Shown: positions 1-6,143, counted from the stretch's first letter. The stretch is DNA of 9,444 nt from CAMCYM01 sp041191165 (GCA_041191165.1 JBEEPJ010000071.1:1-9444), one strand, 5' to 3'. Numbers and translations: made by a program. Notes: generated by a model from the letters alone, not told the origin.

Positions 1-2
1 CC

Positions 3-527
3 CCTTCTGCTTCAGGTGGCAATAACTGGCTCTACTTTGACATTGTCGGCGCAACGGACTACGACCGCATGTCCCGCATTCTCCCACGCCACAAAATCCG
101 ATCGGAAATCGAGCAGCACTGGCAGCAATCCGGACTGCATCCCGAACGGTGTTTGGGCATTCATGTCCGCCAAACCGACAAATCCCAGAGCCACAAGTGG
201 CGTGCGATCCTCTCTGCGCTTCAGCACGGCAAGTATGCAAGCCACACAGAGATTTTCCTTGCTACCGATTCCCTCCGGGTGCAGGATGCCTTTCAGGAAG
301 CCCGCTTGCCCCAAATTCTCCACCTTTCGCCATGGACGCCACTCGAACAGGGGGAGGTACCATTACATTTGAGCACACGATTCCCCAAAAAAATCGTCCT
401 CAAATCCGCCCTTTATGACATGTGGACCTTATCCCGTTGCCGGGATTTCATCCCCACATGGAACAGCAGTTTCTCTCGGGTCGCCCAGGCTTGGCGCAAT
501 CCGGTCAATTCCCCACCCACCCCCTGA
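3..527 (+). CDS. Fucosyltransferase-like glycosyltransferase, C-terminal part (5' end outside window)
   Basis: The frame is open from the window edge to a TGA at 525-527, so about 174 residues of the C-terminal half are present and the true start lies upstream; the ATG at 69 is probably internal. Seen: a GIHVRQTDK stretch, an EIFLATDS stretch, and a terminal ALYDMWTLSRCRDFIPTWNS segment followed by SFSRVAQ. The order H-x-R-x-x-D, then ATD, then an acidic/LS-rich segment ending in an SS/SFSR motif matches the GDP-fucose binding region of GT23, NodZ and FUT8-type enzymes and related GT11/O-FucT families. The inferred role is transfer of fucose or a similar sugar from a nucleotide donor onto a surface glycan. 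The FkbM-type methyltransferase gene begins 15 bases downstream on the same strand, which fits a polysaccharide locus. Acceptor and exact family are uncertain because the N-terminal domain is missing. Confidence 0.62.
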   Translation, partial: PSASGGNNWLYFDIVGATDYDRMSRILPRHKIRSEIEQHWQQSGLHPERCLGIHVRQTDKSQSHKWRAILSALQHGKYASHTEIFLATDSLRVQDAFQEARLPQILHLSPWTPLEQGEVPLHLSTRFPKKIVLKSALYDMWTLSRCRDFIPTWNSSFSRVAQAWRNPVNSPPTP

Positions 528-542
528 TTCACTGGCATCAAC

Positions 543-1334
543 ATGAATAAAGCAATTCGGCGCAAGATTCGCGAATGGCTGTATCGACGCGGATTTACGA
601 TCGTTCCCAACCCCATGGCCCAATTCTTGGGATGGGAGAAGACAAGACGACAACGCGAAGCCCATGATGTGATCAGCGGAGAGAGGCACCAGCCGTTCTA
701 TTCCCAATTGGGACAGGATTATCTGGCCTCTGCGCTATTTGGTGGCTCGGGGTACTTCGTGGAATTCGGGGCCTGCGATGGTCTCAAACACAGCAATACC
801 AAGGCCCTTGAGGAACTGGGCTGGAAGGGCATTCTGGCCGAGCCTGACAAAAGCTGGCATGAAGCCTTGGAGCAAAATCGTCCCGGGGCAATCATCTCCA
901 CCCAGTGCGTTTGGAAGGAGAGCGGGGCCACCTTGAATTTCTCCAGCGCCACCATCGGAGTGCTGTCGACCCTCTCCGAATTTCAAACAAGCGATTTTCA
1001 CCTCCGAAAAATTCGGGAATCCTATCCCGTCGAAACCATTTCCCTGCTCGATCTGCTCCGGGAACAAGGCGCACCCGATTACATCCACTACCTGAGCATC
1101 GATACCGAGGGCAGCGAATTCGACATCCTCGCCTCCTTTGATTTCGACGCCTATCGGTTTGGGCTCATAACGGTGGAGCACAATTTCACCGACATGCGCG
1201 AAAAGCTGCACACGCTGCTTACGGGTCATGGGTATGTTAGGGCCCTAGAAGTTCATTCGCGCTGGGACGACTGGTACTTCGACCCTGCCTTGATTGAACG
1301 CCATGGAATCGAACCCTTGAGCGCTTTGCTCTGA
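543..1334 (+). CDS. FkbM-family (Methyltransf_21) SAM-dependent methyltransferase
   Basis: A 263-residue protein. Seen: YSQLGQDYL at about 53-61, then the SAM-binding motif I region YFVEFGACDGLKHSNT (71-86), GWKGILAEP (93-101), and YLSIDTEGSEFDIL (183-196), the signature of the FkbM/Methyltransf_21 family. An aromatic and acidic tail, WDDWYFDP, follows at 241-248. Members methylate hydroxyl groups of sugars or other small metabolites, often in exopolysaccharide, O-antigen or glycolipid loci, and the preceding fucosyltransferase-like gene 15 bases upstream supports a glycan substrate. The first 40 residues are basic and may be an accessory segment. The ATG at 543 has no Shine-Dalgarno, as with its neighbours. 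The stop codon is only 7 bases from the convergent stop of the next gene, leaving no room for a separate terminator. The substrate cannot be told from sequence. Confidence 0.85.
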   Translation: MNKAIRRKIREWLYRRGFTIVPNPMAQFLGWEKTRRQREAHDVISGERHQPFYSQLGQDYLASALFGGSGYFVEFGACDGLKHSNTKALEELGWKGILAEPDKSWHEALEQNRPGAIISTQCVWKESGATLNFSSATIGVLSTLSEFQTSDFHLRKIRESYPVETISLLDLLREQGAPDYIHYLSIDTEGSEFDILASFDFDAYRFGLITVEHNFTDMREKLHTLLTGHGYVRALEVHSRWDDWYFDPALIERHGIEPLSALL

Positions 1335-1341
1335 CCTGGAA

Positions 1342-2151
1342 TTAGAAAGGAAGCGTTGCAAACCGCTCTGGTTCGATGACCGTTTCTGGCAGGCGCTCAT
1401 GCTGAACCCACACGCTGAGGTGATCATACAGGCGCCACGTGCCCTCGTGGTACTCCAGCGCGGTGAGATTCTCTACCCAGTCCCCTGAATTCAAGTACAC
1501 CACAGACCCGTTCTCGTTGGAAACCCGACGGATTTGGGGCTGGTGGATATGGCCGCAAACCACATAATCAAATCCGTTTTCGATGGCCAAATCCGCGGCG
1601 ATTTGTTCAAAATCCTGGATGAACTTGACCGCTTGTTTCACGCCATCCTTGACCCGTTTGGAGATGGAGATGCGCTCACGTCCCATGCGAACCAGGCCCA
1701 AATTGACCACCCGGTTGATGCCGATCAGCGCATCATAACCCCAACCCCCGAGGCGTGCAATCCATTTGGAATGCTGCACGGTGACGTCAAAGATGTCCCC
1801 GTGAAAAAACCAAGCCTGCTTGCCATCGAGCTCGAGGACCAACTTGTTTTGCAAGTGCAAGTTTGAGAGCCTCAATCCGGACAACTTTCGCAACAGCTCA
1901 TCGTGGTTGCCGGTGAGATAATAGACCGGAACCCCCATCTGCATCCACTCTAATATCCGGCTCAACACCCGCCAGTGAGAAGGGGGAAAGTACCGCTTGC
2001 GAAACTGCCAAATGTCAATGATGTCCCCATTGAGGATGAGGCCTCCCGGTTCGATGCTGTCGAGGTAGTCCCCCAATTCCTCGGCGTGGCAACCGAGGGT
2101 ACCCAAATGCACATCTGAAATCACCACCCACTCCACAAAACGTCGGTTCAT
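1342..2151 (-). CDS. LpxH-like calcineurin-fold metallophosphoesterase
   Basis: The start is taken at the ATG at 2151, giving 269 residues; an in-frame TTG at 2217 would add 22 unlikely residues before the core fold. Dinuclear metal ligands of the calcineurin superfamily are visible in order: ISDVHLG (D13, H15), NGDIID (D43), GNHDE (N82, H83), FFHGD (H118), and CGHIHQP (H201, H203). This arrangement, with a WQF segment after the GD motif and an SGDWVEN segment near 222-228, resembles the Bacteroidota family usually labelled UDP-2,3-diacylglucosamine diphosphatase. LpxH removes UMP from UDP-diacylglucosamine in lipid A synthesis, at the inner face of the cytoplasmic membrane. No signal peptide or transmembrane segment is evident. 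It is the last gene of the minus-strand block, 96 bases after the ferredoxin stop. The metallophosphoesterase call is firm; LpxH activity is inferred. Confidence 0.82.
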   Translation of the reverse strand: MNRRFVEWVVISDVHLGTLGCHAEELGDYLDSIEPGGLILNGDIIDIWQFRKRYFPPSHWRVLSRILEWMQMGVPVYYLTGNHDELLRKLSGLRLSNLHLQNKLVLELDGKQAWFFHGDIFDVTVQHSKWIARLGGWGYDALIGINRVVNLGLVRMGRERISISKRVKDGVKQAVKFIQDFEQIAADLAIENGFDYVVCGHIHQPQIRRVSNENGSVVYLNSGDWVENLTALEYHEGTWRLYDHLSVWVQHERLPETVIEPERFATLPF

Positions 2152-2204
2152 ATTGCGAATCCGGCGGACTGCTTTCCGGATGGCGCAAGGTGCTTGCCCG
2201 CGCG

Positions 2205-2224
2205 AAAAGCCGAGCAAAGCCGGC
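2205..2224 (-). terminator. Weak candidate terminator after the ferredoxin gene
   Basis: Read on the minus strand, GCCGG-CTTTGC-TCGGC can fold into a 5-bp stem (one G-U pair) with a 6-base loop, immediately followed by TTTT. It starts 24 bases past the ferredoxin stop and 54 or more bases before the metallophosphoesterase ATG. The stem is short and the T run only four bases, so it may have little effect or be chance. The rest of 2152-2247 shows no promoter box that I can support. Confidence 0.25.
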
Positions 2225-2247
2225 GTAAAACCTTCGTGAAGAAATGG

Positions 2248-2574
2248 TTACTGGCCCACAGGCGCCAGCCGGACCACCAGGCCGTCGAGGGCCGGGGTCA
2301 GGTGCAACTGGCACCCCAACCGGCTGTTGCGCTCCACGAAAAACGCCTGGTCCAGCATATCCTCCTCCGCATCACCCTTTTCCGGCAGCTCGGTGTCGCT
2401 CTCGATGTACATGTGGCAGCTGGCGCACATGGCCATCCCGCCACAGGTGCCTTCGACCGGGAGCTCTGCGCTCTTGCAGAGTTCCATCATGTTGAGTCCC
2501 ATATCCGTAGGGGCTTCGAGCGCATGCGCTTGGCCCTCGCGGTCGATGACGGTGATGGTGATGAGGTCTTCCAT
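2248..2574 (-). CDS. ISC/adrenodoxin-type [2Fe-2S] ferredoxin
   Basis: A 108-residue protein with the beta-grasp ferredoxin pattern. Four cysteines at 44, 50, 53 and 88 give CX5CX2C (EGTCGGMAMCASCHMYI) followed by a distant LGC, the spacing typical of adrenodoxin, putidaredoxin and Isc ferredoxin rather than the plant type. The rest is acidic (DTELPEKGDAEEDM, 60-73), as expected for a docking surface to a basic reductase partner. It is soluble, without a signal peptide. It starts at ATG 2574, 34 bases after the ferredoxin-NADP reductase stop, so the two are probably co-transcribed and form an NADPH-FNR-ferredoxin electron chain. With NifU-domain and Mrp genes just upstream, one likely use is electron supply for Fe-S cluster assembly; another is feeding a hydroxylase, desaturase or P450 encoded elsewhere. 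The family call is firm, the physiological partner inferred. Confidence 0.93.
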   Translation of the reverse strand: MEDLITITVIDREGQAHALEAPTDMGLNMMELCKSAELPVEGTCGGMAMCASCHMYIESDTELPEKGDAEEDMLDQAFFVERNSRLGCQLHLTPALDGLVVRLAPVGQ

Positions 2575-2608
2575 GGATGTCGCGGGTGAATCCGTACGTC
2601 GTGAGGGG

Positions 2609-3616
2609 TCAGAAACCGTTGACGCCGTTGACGGTGGTGTACTTCAGAACCAGATTTTTCTCCGGGTAGATGCGCTTGAAAGCGCTCTGTACCATGAGGG
2701 TGGCCTCGTGGAACCCGCAGAGGATGAGCTTGAGCTTGCCGGGGTAGGTGTTGATGTCCCCGATGGCGTAGATGCCGGGCACGTTGGTGCTGTAATCGAA
2801 CGTATCGACCTCGATGGAGTTCTTCGAGATGTTGAGGTTCCAGTCCGCGATGGGTCCGAGCTTGGGGCTCAGGCCAAACAGGGGCACCCAATGATCGCAT
2901 TCCAACCGCTGCAACCCCTCGGTGGTATGCTGGTAACCCACCGCCTCCAACTGTCCATCCCCGTGCACTTCCACCACCTCGGAGTCCGTCAAGAGGCGGA
3001 TGCGCCCCTCAGCGGCGAGGTCGAGCACCTTTTGGACGCTGTCGAGGTGGCCGCGGAACTCCTGGCGGCGGTGGACCAGGGTGACCTCGGAGGCCACGCC
3101 CTCCGCGAGGAAGATGGACCAGTCGAGGGCGGAGTCACCCCCGCCGCTGATGACCACCCGCTTGCCCCGGTAAAACTCCGGGTCGCGGATGATGTATTCC
3201 ACTCCCCGGTCCTCGTATGCATCCAACCGCTCCACCGGTGGCTTGCGGGGCTCGAAGCACCCGAGTCCGCCGGCGATGGCGATGATGGGTGCGCGGTGCA
3301 CCGTTCCGCGGTGGGTGGTGACGAGGAATTGGCCTTCCTCATCCTTCTCAATCTCCTCTGCGCGCTCCCCGAGTGTAAAACCGGGCTTGAAGGGCGCCGC
3401 CTGCTCCATGAGCCGGTCGACGAGGTCCCCGGCGAGGATGCTCGGATAGGCCGGAATGTCGTAGATGGGCTTCTTGGGATAAATCTCCGAACACTGTCCC
3501 CCCGCTTGCGGGAGGGCATCGATCAGATGGCACCGCAACTTGAGCAGTCCCGCCTCAAAAACCGTGAACAGGCCGCAAGGTCCGGCGCCAATGATGATAA
3601 TGTCGGTTTGAATCAT
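2609..3616 (-). CDS. Type 2 (thioredoxin-reductase-like) ferredoxin-NADP(+) reductase
   Basis: Starting at ATG 3616 it encodes 335 residues, the usual length for the family. Two Rossmann signatures are seen: FAD-binding GAGPCG (10-15) near the N-terminus and NADPH-binding GGGDSA (158-163) followed by VHRR (181-184), whose arginines suggest NADPH preference. The FAD-proximal AIGD lies at 284-287. The segment QAGGQCSEIYPKKPIYDIP (37-55) is typical of YumC-type FNRs. The CxxC disulfide of true thioredoxin reductases is absent from the NADP domain, and a C-terminal extension ends in GVNGF, both features of type 2 FNRs. It moves electrons between NADPH and ferredoxin or flavodoxin in the cytoplasm; the [2Fe-2S] ferredoxin gene 34 bases downstream is the obvious partner. 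An in-frame TTG at 3652 is rejected as start because it lies inside a -7 promoter box. Confidence 0.92.
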   Translation of the reverse strand: MIQTDIIIIGAGPCGLFTVFEAGLLKLRCHLIDALPQAGGQCSEIYPKKPIYDIPAYPSILAGDLVDRLMEQAAPFKPGFTLGERAEEIEKDEEGQFLVTTHRGTVHRAPIIAIAGGLGCFEPRKPPVERLDAYEDRGVEYIIRDPEFYRGKRVVISGGGDSALDWSIFLAEGVASEVTLVHRRQEFRGHLDSVQKVLDLAAEGRIRLLTDSEVVEVHGDGQLEAVGYQHTTEGLQRLECDHWVPLFGLSPKLGPIADWNLNISKNSIEVDTFDYSTNVPGIYAIGDINTYPGKLKLILCGFHEATLMVQSAFKRIYPEKNLVLKYTTVNGVNGF

Positions 3617-3642
3617 GCTTGCTTCATCGAGCGGGAATCCAT
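3613..3642 (-). other. Possible 9-codon leader ORF overlapping the FNR start
   Basis: On the minus strand an ATG at 3642 opens a frame encoding MDSRSMKQA and ends in TGA at 3615-3613. That TGA shares bases with the FNR start codon as ATGA, the same geometry seen at the two full-gene junctions at 7283 and 9130. The ATG is 7 bases after the -7 box at 3657-3650, so a transcript from there would be nearly leaderless for this mini-ORF. It could couple initiation of the reductase to upstream translation, or be chance. There is no peptide-level evidence. Confidence 0.3.
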
Positions 3643-3647
3643 CCCGC
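3631..3647. repeat. Perfect inverted repeat in the FNR leader (possible operator or 5' hairpin)
   Basis: GCGGGA-atcca-TCCCGC is a perfect 6-bp inverted repeat around a 5-base centre. On the minus strand it begins two bases after the -7 box and contains the expected transcription start region and the mini-ORF ATG. As DNA it could be a repressor site; as RNA, a GC-rich 5' hairpin. No T run follows in the direction of transcription, so it is not a standard terminator. Confidence 0.45.
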
Positions 3648-3649
3648 CG

Positions 3650-3657
3650 CAAAATTA
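3650..3657 (-). promoter_or_regulatory. Bacteroidota-type -7 promoter box upstream of the FNR gene
   Basis: On the minus strand the sequence reads TAATTTTG, an exact fit to the TAnnTTTG consensus of the Bacteroidota primary sigma factor. It lies 33 bases before the FNR ATG in a 107-base gap between the NifU-domain and FNR genes, the widest gap in the minus-strand block. No TTG stands at the expected 19-21 base spacing (the nearest is 9 bases away), so the -33 element is weak or absent. It suggests that FNR and ferredoxin have their own promoter. Confidence 0.5.
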
Positions 3658-3723
3658 CACAGGGAACAATGACAGGGGCTGCTTGTTCGCATTCTTGGGC
3701 GAGAAAGTCGCCGATGTTTCACC

Positions 3724-3981
3724 TCAAACCTGCAAGTTGACGGCTTCCACCGCCACCACCTCGGGAGCCGCCTGACGGATCGCTTCCTCCACGCCGCCCT
3801 TCATGGTCATCTGCATCATGGAACACGCTGCGCAAGAGCCCAAGAGTTCCACCAACACCCGGCGATCCTCGGTGATTTCGAGCAGCTGAATATCGCCGCC
3901 GTCCGCCGCGAGATAAGGACGCAAGGACGCCAGGGCATTTTCCACGCGAAGGTGCAAGTCCGGACGGGTGAGCGTTTCCAT
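3724..3981 (-). CDS. NifU C-terminal-domain (Nfu-type) iron-sulfur cluster carrier
   Basis: A small 85-residue protein consisting only of the NifU C-terminal domain. Seen: RPYLAADGGDIQLLEI (21-36), then VLVELLGSCAACSMMQMTMK (42-61) with the cluster-binding CxxC at C50 and C53, then the helix GGVEEAIRQAAPEV. Proteins of this type bind a [4Fe-4S] (or [2Fe-2S]) cluster at a dimer interface through the CxxC and pass it to target proteins. The degenerate A-type domain of NfuA and the N-terminal IscU-like domain of full NifU are both absent, so this is the minimal form. It begins at ATG 3981, 30 bases after the mrp stop, indicating co-transcription with that Fe-S loading ATPase. The following gap (3617-3723) holds the FNR promoter box and palindrome. 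Confidence 0.93.
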   Translation of the reverse strand: METLTRPDLHLRVENALASLRPYLAADGGDIQLLEITEDRRVLVELLGSCAACSMMQMTMKGGVEEAIRQAAPEVVAVEAVNLQV

Positions 3982-4011
3982 GGAGGTAAATTTCGCAAGT
4001 TTGGCCTCAAC

Positions 4012-5082
4012 TCAAACGCCTTCCTTGCCCAATTGGCGCAACAACGCGCGGGTGACCGCTTGAAACGCCGCCGCGGCCGGGGTGTCGCCTTGCAAAACCG
4101 CTGGCCGCCCCACGTCGCCCGCCTCCCGAATGCTCTGGATCAGCGGCAACTCGCCCAGGAACGGCACGTCGAGGGCCTCCGCCAATCGCTTGACCCCGTC
4201 CTGCCCGAAGAGGTGGTACTTGCGGTCCGGCAGGTCGGGGGGCACGAAGTACGCCATGTTCTCAATCAGCCCGAGCACCGGCACCGCTATGCCTTCGAGC
4301 CGGAACATGCCCACGCCCTTGCGCGCGTCGGCGAGGGCCACCTCCTGCGGCGTGCTCACGACGACGGCGCCGGTGAGGGGAACTTGCTGCACCAACGACA
4401 GGTGGATGTCCCCCGTGCCGGGTGGCAGGTCGACGATCATGAAGTCCAGCGGGCCCCAGTGGGCGTCGGTGAAGAGCTGCGTCAGGGCCCGGCTGGCCAT
4501 GGGGCCACGCCAGACGATGGCCTGGTCGGGATCGGCGAAGAAACCTATGGACAACACCTTGACGCCGTGGGAGATGAGCGGCTCGATGAGCAGCCGCTCG
4601 CCCACCTGCACGGAGGTGGGTTTCTCGTGCGTCACATCGAACATGGTGGGCACGCTGGGGCCGTGGATGTCGGCGTCGCAAATCCCCACGCTGTAGCCCA
4701 TTTGGGCCAAACCCACCGCCAAATTCGCCGCCACCGTGCTCTTGCCCACCCCTCCCTTGCCGCTGGCTACCGCGATGACGGCTCCCACACCCGGCAATAC
4801 CTTGCGAGTTTCCGGGGTGCGTTCCTCGGTCGAGAGCGTGCGAATCTCCACCTGCACCTGGTCCCGGGCTTCCACGCCGAGGGCGCGTTCGATGGCGAAC
4901 AGGGCCGCCTCTTTGAGCCGGTTGCGGGCGTGCATGGCGGGGTTTGTGGTCTTCACCTCGACCCGCCATGGCGCGCCGTCGCCGCCGGAGACGGAGACGA
5001 ACCCCAGGGTGACGACGTCCTTGCCCAGCTCGGGGTCCATGACCCCCTGGAGGGCGTCGGTGAGGGATTGGTGGTTGATCAT
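4012..5082 (-). CDS. mrp: Mrp/NBP35 (ApbC) family iron-sulfur carrier ATPase
   Basis: A 356-residue two-domain protein. Residues 5-80 form a MIP18/DUF59 domain (VMDPELGKDVVTLGFV). From about 98 there is a deviant-Walker (MinD/Mrp) P-loop NTPase: AVASGKGGVGKST (104-116), DADIHGPS (136-143), WRGPM (191-195), and Walker B-like MIVDLPPGTGD (215-225). Mrp proteins bind and deliver Fe-S clusters to apo-enzymes. The usual CxxC after the ENM motif is missing: the text is ENMAYFVPPDLPDRKY (274-289), and the only cysteine in the protein is C135. I recall the same cysteine-free ENM..PxxLPxxKY form from other Bacteroidota Mrp proteins, so this looks lineage-typical rather than decayed. The NifU-domain gene follows after 30 bases and may supply the cluster ligands. 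Start ATG at 5082; the ATL gene ends 45 bases upstream. Confidence 0.93.
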   Translation of the reverse strand: MINHQSLTDALQGVMDPELGKDVVTLGFVSVSGGDGAPWRVEVKTTNPAMHARNRLKEAALFAIERALGVEARDQVQVEIRTLSTEERTPETRKVLPGVGAVIAVASGKGGVGKSTVAANLAVGLAQMGYSVGICDADIHGPSVPTMFDVTHEKPTSVQVGERLLIEPLISHGVKVLSIGFFADPDQAIVWRGPMASRALTQLFTDAHWGPLDFMIVDLPPGTGDIHLSLVQQVPLTGAVVVSTPQEVALADARKGVGMFRLEGIAVPVLGLIENMAYFVPPDLPDRKYHLFGQDGVKRLAEALDVPFLGELPLIQSIREAGDVGRPAVLQGDTPAAAAFQAVTRALLRQLGKEGV

Positions 5083-5090
5083 TTGGCCTG

Positions 5091-5098
5091 GAAACTTA
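5091..5098 (-). promoter_or_regulatory. Imperfect -7 box before mrp
   Basis: The minus strand reads TAAGTTTC, one mismatch (final C for G) from TAnnTTTG, 8 bases before the mrp ATG. The 45-base gap between ATL and mrp is AT-rich (runs of T and AATTgtAATT) compared with its GC-rich surroundings, which suits a promoter. No -33 TTG is seen at proper spacing. An internal promoter for mrp-nifU is possible but weakly supported. Confidence 0.28.
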
Positions 5099-5127
5099 AT
5101 CGAATTACAATTTTTTACCCGAGCGGT

Positions 5128-5445
5128 TCACTGGGGCGCGTAACGGACCCTTGCGAAGTCCACCACCTGACCGGACTGCGTCTCCACCCCCTCGGCAGCC
5201 AGCAGCGCTGCCATGCCCGAGGGCCCCGCGAAGTAGGCCGCGCCGGACAGGCCGCCCGTGCGATTTACGACCCGGTGTGCGGGCACCGGGGGCTGCACTC
5301 CCCCCGACCGGTTGAGGGCCCATCCCACCCGCCGCGCCGCCCCGGGCACGCCCACCCAGCGCGCCACGTCGCCGTAGGTGGCCACCCGCCCCGACGGGAT
5401 TTGTCGAACCACCGCAAACACCTGTTCGTCAAAACCCTCTCCCAC
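5128..5445 (-). CDS. Alkyltransferase-like (ATL) DNA-damage recognition protein, MGMT family without catalytic Cys
   Basis: With the GTG at 5445 as start the protein has 105 residues, the size of stand-alone ATL proteins; a TTG at 5460 overlapping the trmB stop would give 110. No ATG is available. The MGMT DNA-binding fold is clear: FAVVRQIPSGRVATYGDVA (10-28, with the base-flipping Tyr at 24), ARRVGWAL (37-44, with the Arg finger at 39), then VPAHRVVNRTGGLSG (54-68). The active-site motif PCHRV of O6-alkylguanine transferases reads PAHRV (A56), so it cannot accept alkyl groups. ATLs bind O6-alkylguanine and hand it to nucleotide excision repair; the Thermus TTHA1564 protein likewise has Ala here, while E. 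coli and fission yeast ATLs have Trp. The gene starts 11 bases after trmB and is probably translated from the same mRNA. Confidence 0.87.
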   Translation of the reverse strand: MGEGFDEQVFAVVRQIPSGRVATYGDVARWVGVPGAARRVGWALNRSGGVQPPVPAHRVVNRTGGLSGAAYFAGPSGMAALLAAEGVETQSGQVVDFARVRYAPQ

Positions 5446-5456
5446 TCCGTCGGCCC

Positions 5457-6143
5457 TCAAAACTGCAGTTGGAGATAATGGATCTTGCGGCCTTCCGCGA
5501 GCCAACGCTGCTCGTAAAAGGTGCGGATTTCCAGGAGTTCCCGCAGCGCATCTGGCACCCGATGCACCAGCTCCCCATAGACGTCCGCACTGTCCCACAC
5601 CAGCGGGTACCCCGCCGCCTCGTAGCTCTCCTTGGTCAGGGCGTAGAGCAGGGGGCTGTCGGACTTGACGTGGATGCGGCCACCGGGGCGCAGGAACTGA
5701 CGGTACCGCTCGACAAAGTGGGCCGAGGTAATGCGCTTGGTCCCTTTTTCATCCTTGGGCTGGGGGTCGGAGAACGTAAGCCAAATCTCCTCCACCTCGC
5801 CCGCCCCGAAAAACCGGTTCACAAACTCGATGCGCGTCCGCAGGAAGCCCACGTTGGGCAGGGCTTCTTCGTGGGCGGTCTTCGCCCCGCGCCAGAAACG
5901 ATGACCTTTGATGTCCACGCCCACGTAATTGCGCTCCGGATCCCGCCGTGCCTGGGCCACCGTGTACTCGCCCTTGCCGCAGCCCAACTCCAACACCAGT
6001 GGCCGGTCGTTTCCAAAAACCTCCTGGGCCCAGCGGCCTTTGTGAATGAACTCCTCCCCTTCCACCGCCGACTGCAGCGGGGGCTCAAAGACCCGCTCGA
6101 AGGTCCTGTTCTCTTGCCACTTGGCCAGTTTTCCTTTGCCCAT
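5457..6143 (-). CDS. trmB: tRNA (guanine-N7-)-methyltransferase TrmB
   Basis: A 228-residue class I methyltransferase that makes m7G at position 46 of tRNA variable loops, using SAM. Seen: SAM motif I LELGCGKGEYT (51-61), YVGVDIKGHRFWRGAKTA (73-90) at the second strand, and the family core IWLTFSDPQPKDEKGTKRIT (120-139), then GGRIHVKSD (154-162) and RTFYEQRW (207-214) near the C-terminus, matching the T-x-Y-E tail of TrmB. The core is usually FPDPWPK; the DPQPK form seen here is one I recall from Bacteroidota, while Ser instead of Pro at 125 is a small oddity. It is the first gene of the minus-strand block, divergent from the glycosyltransferase gene with only 30 bases between starts, and has a -7 box 7 bases before its ATG. 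The ATL gene follows, overlapping or 11 bases away depending on its start. Confidence 0.94.
   Translation of the reverse strand: MGKGKLAKWQENRTFERVFEPPLQSAVEGEEFIHKGRWAQEVFGNDRPLVLELGCGKGEYTVAQARRDPERNYVGVDIKGHRFWRGAKTAHEEALPNVGFLRTRIEFVNRFFGAGEVEEIWLTFSDPQPKDEKGTKRITSAHFVERYRQFLRPGGRIHVKSDSPLLYALTKESYEAAGYPLVWDSADVYGELVHRVPDALRELLEIRTFYEQRWLAEGRKIHYLQLQF
6131..6138 (+). promoter_or_regulatory. Imperfect -7 box before the glycosyltransferase leader ORF
   Basis: Plus strand TTCCTTTG differs from TAnnTTTG at one defined base and stands three Cs before the ATG at 6142, closely resembling the layout at mgtE (TAAATTTG, then CCCC, then ATG). It lies within the first codons of the divergent trmB gene, so the sequence is also constrained by coding. 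Low confidence. Confidence 0.22.

Noticed and set aside
1319..1344. Possible bidirectional terminator between the convergent stops (GAGC...GCTC)
   Set aside because: The stem is only four bases and lies within the last methyltransferase codons, with no flanking T/A run of note.
2152..2217. N-terminal extension of the metallophosphoesterase from a TTG at 2217
   Set aside because: The TTG lies within a candidate terminator stem, the added 22 residues match nothing, and family proteins begin just before the ISDVH motif as with the ATG at 2151.
3617..3652. FNR start at TTG 3652
   Set aside because: The TTG is the end of the TAATTTTG promoter box; the FAD-binding strand starts right after the ATG at 3616 as in other family members.
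2327..3775. A 482-codon open frame on the plus strand
   Set aside because: It is antisense to the FNR and ferredoxin genes, whose motifs are unmistakable; the translation has no recognisable domain, and the long frame is explained by high GC and codon bias on the other strand.
3982..3986. GGAGG resembling a Shine-Dalgarno sequence on the plus strand
   Set aside because: It only serves the antisense frame; on the coding (minus) strand the bases are the leader of the NifU-domain gene.
3952..5478. A 508-codon open frame on the plus strand
   Set aside because: It lies opposite mrp and the ATL gene; its protein is His/Arg/Gly-rich low-complexity, typical of a GC-rich shadow frame.
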